Shown in pieces: positions 25,429-35,261 of a stretch of 57,342 nt of DNA. The translations under genes were made by a program, and so were the position numbers. The stretch comes from Prevotella sp. P2-180 (GTDB lineage Bacteria > Bacteroidota > Bacteroidia > Bacteroidales > Bacteroidaceae). The notes beneath the pieces are model-generated. The model saw only the letters and a list, made by a program, of their open reading frames with translations. It did not search any database and was not told where the DNA came from. Each line of letters starts with the position of its first letter. Position 1 is the first letter of the stretch. Location of the stretch: assembly GCF_002251435.1 (NCBI RefSeq), contig NZ_NPJI01000099.1, positions 1 through 57,342 of the forward strand, given 5' to 3'.

Positions 25429-26119
25429 GAAAATACTCATTCAGTTCCTTTATCGACTCCTGGTCTATATTAACAATGTCCCGCTTTAGTTCTCCATGCT
25501 CCATGAGGAGGATGCGAGTACTGATGTCGACAGTGTGTGTGAGATTATGGGAACTGATAATAACCGTGGCACCTGTCTCGCGGTTATAGCTCTCAATCAT
25601 TTTCTTCAGAAGGTTCTGACTTGTTGGGTCAAGGAAGTTGAAAGGTTCGTCAAGTATGAGAATCTCGGGAGAGGTGATGAGTGTAGATATGATACCCACC
25701 TTCTGTTTGTTTCCGGCAGAGAGGTTGCGTATAAGTATTTTTCTACCAAACACCTCACCTCCTGTAAAATGTTCAAACTTCTGGGCAATGTCATCAATAT
25801 TGCAGTCCTTTATCCCCGAAACACGGTTGATGAACGTGAAATACTCCTCTGGAGTGAGAAAGTCTATGAGGAAGCCATTGTCGATGAACGCACTTGTGAA
25901 GTGTTTCCATTCTTCACTATCGTTCACTTTCACTCCTTTTAGTTCCACACAGCCATCATCAGCTTCCAAAAGGTCGAGAATCAGGCGGAAAAGAGTGGTC
26001 TTGCCGGCACCGTTATTGCCGACAAGACCAATTATTTCACCTTTGTTTATTGTCAGTTCGGGAATGTTGCATGCCAAAGTTTCTCCGAACAACTTTTTCA
26101 AATTTTTTATTGTAATCAT
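25421..26119 (-). CDS. ABC transporter ATP-binding protein
   Basis: A 232-aa single ABC ATPase: Walker A GLVGNNGAGKTTL near 36, signature NLSAGNKQKVG near 135, Walker B ILILDEPFNFLD near 155, and switch His in IISSHNLTH near 190. I begin at ATG 26119 (MITIKNLKKLFGE), as the longer frame starts with TTG. It ends in a repeat element and starts 13 bp after secA ends. ATPases of this type in Bacteroidota usually sit beside a DUF5687 permease; the only such permease here is at 19593-21074, so they may be a split pair. Confidence 0.9.
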   Translation of the reverse strand: MITIKNLKKLFGETLACNIPELTINKGEIIGLVGNNGAGKTTLFRLILDLLEADDGCVELKGVKVNDSEEWKHFTSAFIDNGFLIDFLTPEEYFTFINRVSGIKDCNIDDIAQKFEHFTGGEVFGRKILIRNLSAGNKQKVGIISTLITSPEILILDEPFNFLDPTSQNLLKKMIESYNRETGATVIISSHNLTHTVDISTRILLMEHGELKRDIVNIDQESIKELNEYFQE

Positions 26120-26131
26120 AATCGCCAAAGC

Positions 26132-29100
26132 TTAAACAAGTCCTCTACCATGACAATTCTTAAACTTCTTGCCACTGCCACATGGACAAGGATCGTTACG
26201 TCCAGGCATCTTGCTCTTCACGATAGGTTCGCGACGTTGAGCCTCTCGTGCCCTTGTGTCTTGTGCGGCAGCAGCAGCCTGGTTGGGGTCAGTAAGCTGT
26301 TCTTCCTGAATGTCGCGTTTTGTCTCTACATACTTAGGTTGTTCCCTTCGCGGCTCTTCTGCTGGAGCCTGTTGTGGTGCCTGCTGCATTTCAGGAATAC
26401 CGCTACGCATAAGAATGCTCACGATGCGGTTATTCATATTGTTGACCATGGAGTCAAAGAGTTTCACACTCTCGAGTTTGAAGATGAGCAGAGGGTCTTT
26501 CTGTTCATAAGAGGCATTCTGCACACTGTGTTTCAGTTCGTCGAGTTCGCGTAGGTTCTCCTTCCAGCACTCGTCGATAATGTGTAGCAGTATCATCTTC
26601 TCAAACTCTTTCACAATGGTCTTGCACTCTGAGTCGTATGCTTCCTTAAGGTTGCAAGGTATTTTATACATGCGGCGTCCGTCAGTCAATGGCACCATAA
26701 TGCGCTCGTAGATGGCGCCCTGGTTTTCGTACACCTGTTTAATGATAGGCCAAGCCACTGTCTGTATGCGTTCTGTCTTGCGGTTGAAGTTCTCCATCAC
26801 CTGCTGGAAGGTACGCTCTTCGAGCTGGTCGCGTTTTTCGTTTATGAACTGTTCTTGTGTGAAAGGCACTTCCATGGCGAAAATGTGTATGAACTCTTCC
26901 TTGCAACCCTCGTAATCATTGTTTTCAATAATACTTACGACACGGTCCCATAGAGTGTTAGAAATGTCCATTCCTATTCGCTCTCCCATCAGTGCATGAC
27001 GTCGTTTGCCATATACTACAGTACGTTGTTTGTTCATCACGTCGTCATATTCTAGCAGGCGCTTACGCACACCGAAGTGGTTTTCCTCCACCTTTTTCTG
27101 TGCACGCTCTATACTCTTGGATATCATCGGGCTTTCTATTCTCTCTCCCTCCTTGAATCCGAATCGGTCCATGACGCTGGCAATTCTCTCTGACGCGAAC
27201 AGACGCATTAGTTTGTCTTCAAGCGACACGTAGAACACAGATGAGCCTGGGTCACCCTGACGTCCGGCACGACCGCGCAACTGCCTGTCGACACGTCGGC
27301 TTTCATGACGTTCCGTACCGATGATGGCAAGACCGCCTGCGGCTTTCACCTCTGGCGAGAGCTTGATGTCGGTACCACGACCAGCCATGTTGGTTGCTAT
27401 GGTCACTGCACCAAGTCCATTGTTGCTTTGTCCGGCGAGAGCCACGATGTCTGCCTCCTTCTGGTGCAGTTTTGCGTTGAGCACCTGATGAGGAATTTTT
27501 CTCATGCTGAGCATCTTTGAAAGCAACTCAGATATTTCCACCGAAGTGGTACCCACGAGTGTTGGTCTTCCACTCTCTCTCATTGCCACGATTTCCTCTA
27601 TCACGGCGTTGTATTTTTCTCTTGCGGTTTTGTAAACCCTGTCGTCGAGGTCTTTTCGTGCAATAGGCCTGTTGGTCGGAATCTCCACTACGTCGAGTTT
27701 GTAGATATCCCAGAACTCGCCCGACTCTGTAGAAGCCGTACCTGTCATACCTGCGAGTTTGTGATACATACGGAAATAGTTCTGAAGGGTGATGGTGGCA
27801 AAGGTTTGTGTTGCGGCTTCCACCCTAACATGTTCCTTAGCCTCCACAGCCTGATGTAGTCCGTCGCTCCATCGGCGTCCTTCCATGATACGTCCGGTCT
27901 GCTCATCCACAATCTTCACCTCACCGTCAATGACTACATATTCGTCATCTTTGTTGAACATCGTGTATGCTTTCAGCAGCTGTTGCAGGGTATGCACTCG
28001 TTCGCTCTGTACGGCATAGTGGTTAAGCAGTTCATCTTTCTTAGCCAGTCGTTCCTCGTCGGAAAGCTGCTCGTTTTCAAGTGCAGAGAGTTGCGATGCT
28101 ATATCCGGCAGCACAAAGAGGTCTTTGTCGTTCACCTGCTTTGCGAGCCAGTCTGTACCCTTGTCGGTAAGGTCGCAGGAGTTCAGTTTTTCGTCAACCA
28201 CAAAATACAGCGGCTCAACAGCCTCCGGCATCTTACGGTTGTTGTTTTCCATATATATCTCCTCTGTCTTGAGCATACCTGCCTTTATACCTTCTTCTGA
28301 TAGGTACTTGATGAGTGGCTTGTTCTTTGGCAGCGACTTATGGCTTCTGTACAGTGACAGGAATCCCTCGTCGAGAAGTTTCTGGTCGTTTTTGGCACGT
28401 CCTTCCGTTATTTTCTGCTTAGCGTCTGCGAGAAACTGTGTGGCCAGCTTTCGCTGTACGTCAACAAGTTTCTCTACCAGTGGCTGGTATTCCTCAAACA
28501 TCTGGTCGTCACCTTTTGGAACTGGTCCGGAAATAATAAGAGGTGTACGTGCATCGTCGATGAGCACTGAGTCCACCTCGTCGACGATGGCATAGTTGTG
28601 AGCTCTCTGCACGAGATCGTCGGGCGATGTAGCCATATTGTCGCGCAAATAGTCAAAGCCGAACTCGTTGTTTGTACCGAAAGTGATGTCGGCCTGGTAA
28701 GCCTGTCGGCGGCGTTCAGAGTTTGGCTGATGCTTGTCGATACAGTCAACAGAAAGTCCATGGAACATATAAAGAGGCCCCATCCATTCCGAGTCACGCT
28801 TAGCGAGGTAATCATTCACAGTCACCACATGCACTCCATTACCTGTAAGAGCGTTGAGGAACACGGGCAAGGTAGCCACGAGGGTCTTTCCTTCACCTGT
28901 AGCCATCTCAGCAATTTTTCCCTGATGAAGCACGCATCCACCGAAGAGTTGCACGTCGTAGTGTACCATTTCCCATTTCAGGTCGTTGCCTCCTGCAGTC
29001 CAATGGTTATGGTATATAGCCTTTTCTCCGTCGATGGTGATGAAGTCGTTGGCTGGATTTGCGGCGAGGTTGCGGTCGAAGTCGTTGGCCGTCACAATGG

Positions 29101-29479
29101 TTTCCTCGTTGTTGGCGAATCGGCGTGCCGTTTCCTTCACTATTGCATACACCTGCGGCAGGGCTTCATTGAGTTTTTCCTCATAGATGTCAAGAATTTC
29201 CTTCTCGAGTTTGTCTATCTGCTCAAAGAGTTCTGCTCGCTCATCGATGGGTGTGTTCTCGATGGTTTGTTTGATAGCTTCAATCTGATTTTTTTGTTCT
29301 TGTCCCGACGACTGTATAGCGTTCTGTATCTCCTTGGTTTTTGCACGCAAGGCATCGTTGTCGAGTTTTTCTATCTCAGGCGAAGCAGCCTTAATTTTTT
29401 CAACGAGCGGTTGAATAAGCTTCATGTCCCTCGTTGACTTGTCACCGAATAGTGACTTCAAAATTTTTGTGAAATTCAT
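26132..29479 (-). CDS. secA: Preprotein translocase ATPase SecA
   Basis: The motor that pushes unfolded precursors through SecYEG. From ATG 29479 ([15 protein letters not shown]) it is 1115 aa, long compared with E. coli (901) but normal for Bacteroidota, which carry insertions in the nucleotide-binding region. Visible parts: MATGEGKT Walker A near 195, [32 protein letters not shown] and [15 protein letters not shown] of the second motor domain, and a C-terminal SEC-C zinc motif [13 protein letters not shown] at the very end. The frame extends 25 codons upstream but into the promoter. It has its own promoter and may read into the ABC ATPase gene 13 bp downstream. Confidence 0.97.
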   Translation of the reverse strand: MNFTKILKSLFGDKSTRDMKLIQPLVEKIKAASPEIEKLDNDALRAKTKEIQNAIQSSGQEQKNQIEAIKQTIENTPIDERAELFEQIDKLEKEILDIYEEKLNEALPQVYAIVKETARRFANNEETIVTANDFDRNLAANPANDFITIDGEKAIYHNHWTAGGNDLKWEMVHYDVQLFGGCVLHQGKIAEMATGEGKTLVATLPVFLNALTGNGVHVVTVNDYLAKRDSEWMGPLYMFHGLSVDCIDKHQPNSERRRQAYQADITFGTNNEFGFDYLRDNMATSPDDLVQRAHNYAIVDEVDSVLIDDARTPLIISGPVPKGDDQMFEEYQPLVEKLVDVQRKLATQFLADAKQKITEGRAKNDQKLLDEGFLSLYRSHKSLPKNKPLIKYLSEEGIKAGMLKTEEIYMENNNRKMPEAVEPLYFVVDEKLNSCDLTDKGTDWLAKQVNDKDLFVLPDIASQLSALENEQLSDEERLAKKDELLNHYAVQSERVHTLQQLLKAYTMFNKDDEYVVIDGEVKIVDEQTGRIMEGRRWSDGLHQAVEAKEHVRVEAATQTFATITLQNYFRMYHKLAGMTGTASTESGEFWDIYKLDVVEIPTNRPIARKDLDDRVYKTAREKYNAVIEEIVAMRESGRPTLVGTTSVEISELLSKMLSMRKIPHQVLNAKLHQKEADIVALAGQSNNGLGAVTIATNMAGRGTDIKLSPEVKAAGGLAIIGTERHESRRVDRQLRGRAGRQGDPGSSVFYVSLEDKLMRLFASERIASVMDRFGFKEGERIESPMISKSIERAQKKVEENHFGVRKRLLEYDDVMNKQRTVVYGKRRHALMGERIGMDISNTLWDRVVSIIENNDYEGCKEEFIHIFAMEVPFTQEQFINEKRDQLEERTFQQVMENFNRKTERIQTVAWPIIKQVYENQGAIYERIMVPLTDGRRMYKIPCNLKEAYDSECKTIVKEFEKMILLHIIDECWKENLRELDELKHSVQNASYEQKDPLLIFKLESVKLFDSMVNNMNNRIVSILMRSGIPEMQQAPQQAPAEEPRREQPKYVETKRDIQEEQLTDPNQAAAAAQDTRAREAQRREPIVKSKMPGRNDPCPCGSGKKFKNCHGRGLV

Positions 29480-29521
29480 CTTTATATTGTATTTTTTTTG
29501 TCTAATAATGGAAAATCTTTG

Positions 29522-29529
29522 CAAAATTA
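29522..29529 (-). promoter_or_regulatory. -7 promoter box of secA
   Basis: TAATTTTG followed by CAAAG on the minus strand, 43 nt before ATG 29479. Confidence 0.55.
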
Positions 29530-29582
29530 CGATTTTTTTTCCGTAATCGTGCATAATAAGCTGATTTTTTTATGTTAGAGCC

Positions 29583-31163
29583 TTAAAACAGTGGCTCAGA
29601 CGAGCATGCGTTGGGTGCCCTGATGCGAATAGACTTTGCAATGGTGGGTGCGATGCGTTCTATTGAGACTGGCGAAGTGACCTTCTCCGGCTTAATGTCT
29701 GCACCATAAAAGATGATAGGGAATGGTATAAATGACGCACGCGACATCTGACTTTGCATATTGTCTTCATTATACAATCTCCACCCTGGCGACACCTCTA
29801 TCAGAATATCTCCGCAACGTTCTGGATTGAATCCATTGCGCACTTTCACAAAGTCGGGGTTGGAGTTTGACAATAGCTGCAACGAAGTGAACACATTTCG
29901 CACACCCGACACCATCGACAGGAATTCCTGTGCACGCTGACATGCTTCAGTAAGGCTGACGCGCTTGTTTTCAAGTTGCTTGTGGTTTAGGTATATCTGA
30001 GAGCCATGGTATGACTCCACGTATTTTCCCTGGCCCCAAAGTGCGCCAAAATACATGTTCAGAAGACTTGCAGTACGGTTGATATAGAACGTACCCGAAG
30101 GTATCCGATACTTTCCGTAGTCCACTTCTTCCTCGTCGGAATATCCAGTGCTTGTCACGATAAAAAGCACGTTCTTCGCTCCAAGACGTAGTTCGAGGCT
30201 GGATATCAGTGAAGCCAATTGCCTGTCTAGACGCACGTAAGTATCTTGAAGTTCTATCTGGCTATCGCTACTTGCATTGTGACGATAGTTGCCGGCATAA
30301 TACACTATATTCAGCATGTCGGTTATTCCGTCGATGCCCATATTGTTGCTGCTCACACAATGCAACGCAGCTTTTGTGACAGTTTCGTTTACGAGTCCAC
30401 TGGTCTTAAAATCAATATATTGGCTTTCTCCACTAAACTTATGCTTAAATGGTTTTGGTGCCGACTCACGCAGAAAATAATTATATCTTCCCACATACTG
30501 GTTCTCTGGTTCCCATTGGTTTTCAGACACAGTACGGTAAGTAGGATTTATGGTGTTAAAGTTCTTAATCCATTGCTGTAATTCCTTTCCGTAATAGTCG
30601 GTAGTACACCAGTCGCCTGTTTTATCATCTATCCACACGGCTCCGTCAGCGGCATGTCCGGCAGCCATAATGGCCGCATTACGAAATGGAGCAATGGCAA
30701 ACACTTTGGCTTTTCCTTGTGTAGTGGACTTTAATTCGTCGCCCAGTGTCGACGTACTTACGTTTTTGGGCGATCCACCCACGTCAGTCAGCAATCCTTG
30801 GGTATTTTTGTCGTCCACACAATATACCGGGCGCAGTGTTTCCCGGTCAAGCCACATACTTCCCACCACACTATTATAATAAGGTGTCGTACCTGTTTGC
30901 ACTGATGCAATGGCCGACGTGCAGTCAATAGGTGAGAAAGGGTATGAGGCATTTGTGAAGACAAGTCCCTTGGCAGCGAGCTTTTTAAACCCGTCAAGGG
31001 AGTAAAGTGGCGAAAAAGCCTCCATATAGTCTGTACGCAACTGGTCGATGGTGATGTTGACAACAAGCCTCGGTGCTTGCTGCATCACCTGAGCCTCGAT
31101 ATTCAATATCGACACGATAGTAGCTATAAGCGTAAGTGTGTGTTTACGGCTATTTCTTTTCAT
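29583..31163 (-). CDS. Alkaline phosphatase-superfamily protein, apparently catalytically degenerate
   Basis: A 526-aa exported protein (signal peptide MKRNSRKHTLTLIATIVSILNIEA) with the overall layout of PafA-type phosphate-irrepressible alkaline phosphatases: RLVVNITIDQLRTDYM at the start, FTNASYPFSPIDCTSAIASVQTGTTP, AAIMAAGHAADGAVWIDDKTG, DTYVRLDRQLASLI and IERIAPTIAKSI near the end. Compared with PafA as I recall it, the first metal Asp (Asp40) is kept, but the PGHAS nucleophile region reads CTSAIAS, the K-D-R substrate site is lost, the second metal site (STDYxxH) is replaced by VYYAGN, and TADHG reads TSTGY. It follows DUF4105 by 10 bp in an operon. A binding or scaffolding role is inference. 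Confidence 0.8.
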   Translation of the reverse strand: MKRNSRKHTLTLIATIVSILNIEAQVMQQAPRLVVNITIDQLRTDYMEAFSPLYSLDGFKKLAAKGLVFTNASYPFSPIDCTSAIASVQTGTTPYYNSVVGSMWLDRETLRPVYCVDDKNTQGLLTDVGGSPKNVSTSTLGDELKSTTQGKAKVFAIAPFRNAAIMAAGHAADGAVWIDDKTGDWCTTDYYGKELQQWIKNFNTINPTYRTVSENQWEPENQYVGRYNYFLRESAPKPFKHKFSGESQYIDFKTSGLVNETVTKAALHCVSSNNMGIDGITDMLNIVYYAGNYRHNASSDSQIELQDTYVRLDRQLASLISSLELRLGAKNVLFIVTSTGYSDEEEVDYGKYRIPSGTFYINRTASLLNMYFGALWGQGKYVESYHGSQIYLNHKQLENKRVSLTEACQRAQEFLSMVSGVRNVFTSLQLLSNSNPDFVKVRNGFNPERCGDILIEVSPGWRLYNEDNMQSQMSRASFIPFPIIFYGADIKPEKVTSPVSIERIAPTIAKSIRIRAPNACSSEPLF

Positions 31164-31172
31164 GTCTTGACT

Positions 31173-32369
31173 TTATTGTTTTCTAATATTTGGATATTGA
31201 AAGTGTAAATTCATATATGCCCTTATAAGCAAACACAATGCCAAGAAGGCCATTCCCTCAGCATACGACTGTATAAAAAAGCCTAAAAAGAACAAAACTA
31301 TCAAAACCAGCGATATTTTCCAATAGACAACAGCCTTTCGCTGTATTACTTTTATCAAGAAAAACAACGGCAGTGGGTTTAACAGTAAAATCTGCAGATT
31401 CGTACTAGTGGTAGGATGCTGCGAACAGAAGAACAGGGTAACAAACACTCCCGCTAAGCCTGTCAGCGACATAAGTATAGCGTCGAATGCCACAAAAGTC
31501 TTCTTTCTCCTGTACTCTTTTATTGAAACCAACACCGTAACAATCAGTAGAATGGCAAAACAAGCCCATGGTGATAGAGGGAATCCGCTTTTGACGAAAC
31601 GAACGCCAGGGTCAACAACTATGCGTGTAGTTTTCACCATCCTTCTTACTCCAGTCTTTCCACCTACGATGCTAGTATTGGCAAAGTCATCCATAAGCAT
31701 TTCCGGCAAAAATTGCCTCTCGCGCCAAGTCATATTTCGGTCGGCAGCAAATCCAAGGCAAATGTCATTGCCGAATCGGGCCCATGGGGAACCTTCAGTA
31801 TACCAGTGGATATAGTCACGCAAAGTGTTCAATCCCTCGTCATTTACAAATCCTATTCTTTCAGCCGGATATTGAACCTTACTACCTATTATGGCACGCT
31901 CTATCATATCCCTTGCCCTGGTTGTACAATTATCCCTGAAGAAATTATATCGGTATTCACGATTCTCATCCTTATAATTCTCGTCAAGTGCAAGCTTAAG
32001 TGTTTTCTTCTCCTCTGAAGTAAGCTCAAGAACCTGTTCTGTCACTGCCCTTCCACTTCTGTAATACTCCCTTGCAAACATCATAAACGGCACGACGCCC
32101 AATTGGTAGTCTGTCAAGCCAAGCATGAATCTTAACGAGAAAAACGGCTTGCGAAAGTCAAACACACCATAGTTGAAAGTCCAGTCGGCACCAGTGCGCA
32201 AGTCGTGGTAGCGCAAAGCCGTGTGACCATATAGGCTATACACCTCACTTCCAGGTGCACATGTGAGCAACGACACCTCAACAGAGTCGTCGCCAATTTC
32301 CACTTCATCTTTTGATGCGTGGCAAAAACAACAGGACATCAGTGCAAAAACCACGACAAAAAACCTCAT
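31173..32369 (-). CDS. DUF4105 family protein (Lnb N-terminal periplasmic domain)
   Basis: A 398-aa envelope protein. I start at ATG 32369 (MRFFVVVFALMSCCFCHA), which is a signal peptide; a GTG eight codons upstream is possible. The first 230 residues match DUF4105: SLYGHTALRYHD, a conserved FNYGVFDFRKPFFSLRF segment and the NFFRDNCTTRARDMIE motif, in which the Cys with the earlier His suggests a papain-like active site. The last 130 residues carry four hydrophobic helices (e.g. PWACFAILLIVTVLVSI). It heads the two-gene operon with the degenerate phosphatase and is divergent from coaX. Confidence 0.85.
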   Translation of the reverse strand: MRFFVVVFALMSCCFCHASKDEVEIGDDSVEVSLLTCAPGSEVYSLYGHTALRYHDLRTGADWTFNYGVFDFRKPFFSLRFMLGLTDYQLGVVPFMMFAREYYRSGRAVTEQVLELTSEEKKTLKLALDENYKDENREYRYNFFRDNCTTRARDMIERAIIGSKVQYPAERIGFVNDEGLNTLRDYIHWYTEGSPWARFGNDICLGFAADRNMTWRERQFLPEMLMDDFANTSIVGGKTGVRRMVKTTRIVVDPGVRFVKSGFPLSPWACFAILLIVTVLVSIKEYRRKKTFVAFDAILMSLTGLAGVFVTLFFCSQHPTTSTNLQILLLNPLPLFFLIKVIQRKAVVYWKISLVLIVLFFLGFFIQSYAEGMAFLALCLLIRAYMNLHFQYPNIRKQ

Positions 32370-32397
32370 ATATGCATAATTTAAATATTTCACGGTG

Positions 32398-32405
32398 CAA
32401 AATTA
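32398..32405 (-). promoter_or_regulatory. -7 promoter box of the DUF4105 operon
   Basis: TAATTTTG followed by CACCG on the minus strand, about 28 nt before ATG 32369. Confidence 0.5.
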
Positions 32406-32450
32406 GTTTCTTTTTTTGACTTTTCATGCTATTATCTCAATTTTTTTCAA

Positions 32451-32458
32451 TAATTTTG
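32451..32458 (+). promoter_or_regulatory. -7 promoter box of the coaX operon
   Basis: TAATTTTG followed by CACCC, 24 nt before ATG 32483; back-to-back with the minus-strand promoter at 32398. Confidence 0.55.
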
Positions 32459-32482
32459 CACCCTGAATCGAAATTTACTTAT

Positions 32483-33223
32483 ATGAAGCTTACAATTGAC
32501 ATAGGAAACACATGCATAAAGCTGGTAGCATTCGACGGCGACACTCCCATAGAGTCATGCCACGCCGAACACGACGAACCTTACAAAATTGTCGAGTTCT
32601 GCTCAAGACACGACTTTACAAAAGGCATCTGGTCGACAGTAAAGAAACTGTCTACCGATTTCACCTCAGTCATCGAAAACCTGCCTTTCCCTACCATGCA
32701 ATTGGTATCAGGCAAGACTCCGGTACCAGTGAGCATTGGCTATGAGCCCCCTACTTCTCTCGGTAGCGACCGACTGGCCGCTATTGTAGGAGCATGGACC
32801 CAACAGCCTTTCCACGACATACTCGTGATAGATGTCGGAACTTGCATCACCTTCGACATGATATCGAGCAAAGGCATCTATATGGGCGGCAACATCTCTC
32901 CCGGACCGAAAATGAGATTCCGGGCCCTCAACACTTTCACCTCCGCCCTCCCCATGGTAGAGCGAAAAGGCCTGTCCCCTCGCCTTGGCACAACCACCGA
33001 AACAGCCATACGAAGTGGTGTGATAAACGGCATCAGACTTGAAATAGAGGGCTATATTAAGGAATTTAGGTCAAAATATCCACATCTTTTGGTTTATTTA
33101 ACTGGAGGAATCCATATCGATTTGCACAACTCAGAAAAAATGTGCATCTTTGCAGACGAATATTTGGTTCCAAAAGGACTAAACGGCATTCTTCAATATA
33201 ATGAAGCATCATTCGCAAAATGA
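32483..33223 (+). CDS. coaX: Type III pantothenate kinase CoaX
   Basis: Phosphorylates pantothenate in the first step of coenzyme A synthesis. From ATG 32483 (MKLTIDIGNTCIKLVAFDG) it is 246 aa, the usual size. Signatures: DIGNT phosphate loop at residues 5-9, GSDRLAAIVGAW, VIDVGTCITFDM and NISPGPKMRFRAL. The upstream in-frame extension crosses the promoter and is excluded. It is the first gene of an envelope-related run; the next gene's start overlaps the coaX stop by 4 bp. Confidence 0.94.
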   Translation: MKLTIDIGNTCIKLVAFDGDTPIESCHAEHDEPYKIVEFCSRHDFTKGIWSTVKKLSTDFTSVIENLPFPTMQLVSGKTPVPVSIGYEPPTSLGSDRLAAIVGAWTQQPFHDILVIDVGTCITFDMISSKGIYMGGNISPGPKMRFRALNTFTSALPMVERKGLSPRLGTTTETAIRSGVINGIRLEIEGYIKEFRSKYPHLLVYLTGGIHIDLHNSEKMCIFADEYLVPKGLNGILQYNEASFAK

Positions 33224-34506
33224 AAAATAACATATTAACACTCATCATGGCATTGGCTGCCACAACTACTGTGAACGCACAGAGTGGCACAAATTCCCCC
33301 TACAGCCAATATGGTCTCGGCATACTCGCCGACCAGTCACAGGGATTCAACAGAGGCATGAATGGTCTCGCAATAGGATTGCGACAGTCAAACCAGGTCA
33401 ACATGCTAAACCCTGCATCTTACTCGTCAGTTGACTCTTTGACAATGATTTTTGACGTGGGACTAAGCGGTCAAGTAACAAACTTCAAGGAAGGCAACAG
33501 GAAAATCAACGCTAATAATGCCGATTTTGAATATGCCGTCGCAGCATTCAGGGTAATGCCTAAAATGGGTGTCAGCCTCGGTATCGTCCCCTTTTCCAAC
33601 GTAGGTTACAACTACTCATCCACCACAAAGGTTGGCAACTCTACCACCACATCCACCGAAAACCACTCTGGCTCCGGTGGTGTTCATCAGGTATACCTTG
33701 GAGTGGGATGGAACATCCTCGGCGGGCTCTCGCTCGGTGTCAATGGTTCATACCTCTGGGGCTCATACGACCGAACACTCACCATAAGCAGCAGTGACAC
33801 TTACGTGAACACCGTGACTAAGACATACGATGTCTCTATACATAGCTACAAGGTAGACTTAGGTATGCAATACTCACTCGACCTAAACAAGAAAGACAAT
33901 ATCACAATTGGAGCCACTTACTCCCTTGGCCATAACCTCAATGCCGATCCCAGCCTTACCACTACCAACACCAACTCACAGACTGGAGTGTCGACCACAA
34001 ATACCCAAACCGTTTACGACGCATTGAGCATACCTGACATCATTGCCGTGGGAGCCGTATGGAACCATGATCGGAAATATACATTTGGTATCGACTATTC
34101 CTTGCAGAAATGGGGAAAGCTTGACTATCCGCAACTCAACCTCACAACTGGCAACTATGAACAGGTTAGCGGACTGCTCTCCGACAAGCACAAAATAACC
34201 GCCGGAGGAGAATGGGTTCCCAATTGGCAAAGCCGCAAGATTTACAACCGCATACACTACCGCCTTGGCGCCTCATATTCCACGCCATATTTCAAGGTAA
34301 ACGGCCAAGACGGACCTAAGGAAATAAGTATCAGCGCCGGTTTCGGCATTCCAATCACCAATAGTTGGAACCACGGTTCAGTGCTCAATATAAGCGGACA
34401 GTGGGTGAAGGCTTCAGCCAAAGACCTCATAACAGAAAACACCTTCAGGATAAATATCGGACTAACATTCAACGAACGCTGGTTCAACAAATGGAAGGTG
34501 AAATAA
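33220..34506 (+). CDS. Outer-membrane beta-barrel protein (FadL/PorV-like)
   Basis: A 428-aa protein with a signal peptide (MKNNILTLIMALAATTTVNA-Q). The mature part begins SGTNSPYSQYGLGILADQSQGFNRGMNGLAIGLRQSNQVNMLNPASYSS, typical of Bacteroidota FadL- or PorV-like outer-membrane barrels (the NPAS motif), and continues as alternating amphipathic strands (e.g. VSLGIVPFSNVGYNY, KYTFGIDYSLQKWGKL). It ends with hydrophobic/aromatic residues and basic tail RWFNKWKVK. It lies between coaX and lptC, and this order is conserved in related genomes as I recall. Ligand unknown. Confidence 0.8.
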   Translation: MKNNILTLIMALAATTTVNAQSGTNSPYSQYGLGILADQSQGFNRGMNGLAIGLRQSNQVNMLNPASYSSVDSLTMIFDVGLSGQVTNFKEGNRKINANNADFEYAVAAFRVMPKMGVSLGIVPFSNVGYNYSSTTKVGNSTTTSTENHSGSGGVHQVYLGVGWNILGGLSLGVNGSYLWGSYDRTLTISSSDTYVNTVTKTYDVSIHSYKVDLGMQYSLDLNKKDNITIGATYSLGHNLNADPSLTTTNTNSQTGVSTTNTQTVYDALSIPDIIAVGAVWNHDRKYTFGIDYSLQKWGKLDYPQLNLTTGNYEQVSGLLSDKHKITAGGEWVPNWQSRKIYNRIHYRLGASYSTPYFKVNGQDGPKEISISAGFGIPITNSWNHGSVLNISGQWVKASAKDLITENTFRINIGLTFNERWFNKWKVK

Positions 34507-34553
34507 CGCTGACAACACCGGCGTATAGAGAATAAAAGAAAACGAGAGAAATA

Positions 34554-35261
34554 ATGATCGAAGAGCAATCAGAGAATAAAGACTCTTATATATATAATAA
34601 GGTGGTAAGGACAGGCATGGCGCTTGCCCTTCCGCTGTTTTTTGCCATGGCTTCATGTTCTGAGGAAAAAGAACATACAGCACCGGCCATCCACGACCGC
34701 GACTCCGTGTCGATGATGACAAGCTATGGCGTCAACACCCTCATATCTGACTCAGGAGTGATAAAATACAAGATCGTAACCGAGCGTTGGGATGTAAATA
34801 CAATTAAAAAACCTTCAAGATGGACATTCATCTGCGGCATCTTCCTTGAACAATTTGACGAGAAATTCAACATACAAGCCCACATACAAGCCGACACGGC
34901 ATGGTATTACGACCAACTGAAACTATGGGAGCTTCGAGGCCGTGTCAGGGTAAAAAACGTAAACGGACTAAGGTTCAGCAGCGAGGAGCTCTATTGGGAC
35001 GGAATAAAACACGAGTTCTACTCCAACATGCTCTCACGAGTGGTGACTCCAGAGCGCACCCTTCAGGGCACATACTTCCGCAGCGATGAACGAATGACCC
35101 ACTATACCGTCTCAAACTCAAAAGGCTCGTTTGTGAAACAGGATGAAAAAGCCGCAGGCACCGATGGCTCTAAGAGTCCGACCGACACCACGACCATAGA
35201 ACCCGTACTGCGTCCAGCAGCCACAAAGCATGCAGCCACCCAAAAAAATCCAGCGCCATGA
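34554..35261 (+). CDS. lptC: LPS export ABC transporter periplasmic protein LptC
   Basis: A 235-aa protein. The hydrophobic segment MALALPLFFAMASC (residues 22-35) forms a lipoprotein-like signal with Cys35, preceded by an unusual 20-residue polar N-extension; a start at Met22 (34617) cannot be excluded. The body is LptC-like: SYGVNTLISDSGVIKYKIVTERW, ADTAWYYDQLKLWELRGRVRVKN and EELYWDGIKHEFYS are beta-jellyroll segments of the LPS bridge. The tail is Lys/Thr/Pro-rich and low complexity. The stop overlaps the start of the next gene by 4 bp. Confidence 0.88.
   Translation: MIEEQSENKDSYIYNKVVRTGMALALPLFFAMASCSEEKEHTAPAIHDRDSVSMMTSYGVNTLISDSGVIKYKIVTERWDVNTIKKPSRWTFICGIFLEQFDEKFNIQAHIQADTAWYYDQLKLWELRGRVRVKNVNGLRFSSEELYWDGIKHEFYSNMLSRVVTPERTLQGTYFRSDERMTHYTVSNSKGSFVKQDEKAAGTDGSKSPTDTTTIEPVLRPAATKHAATQKNPAP

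Noticed and set aside
28598..29437. 279-aa frame antisense to secA
   Set aside because: Covered fully by conserved SecA sequence on the other strand.
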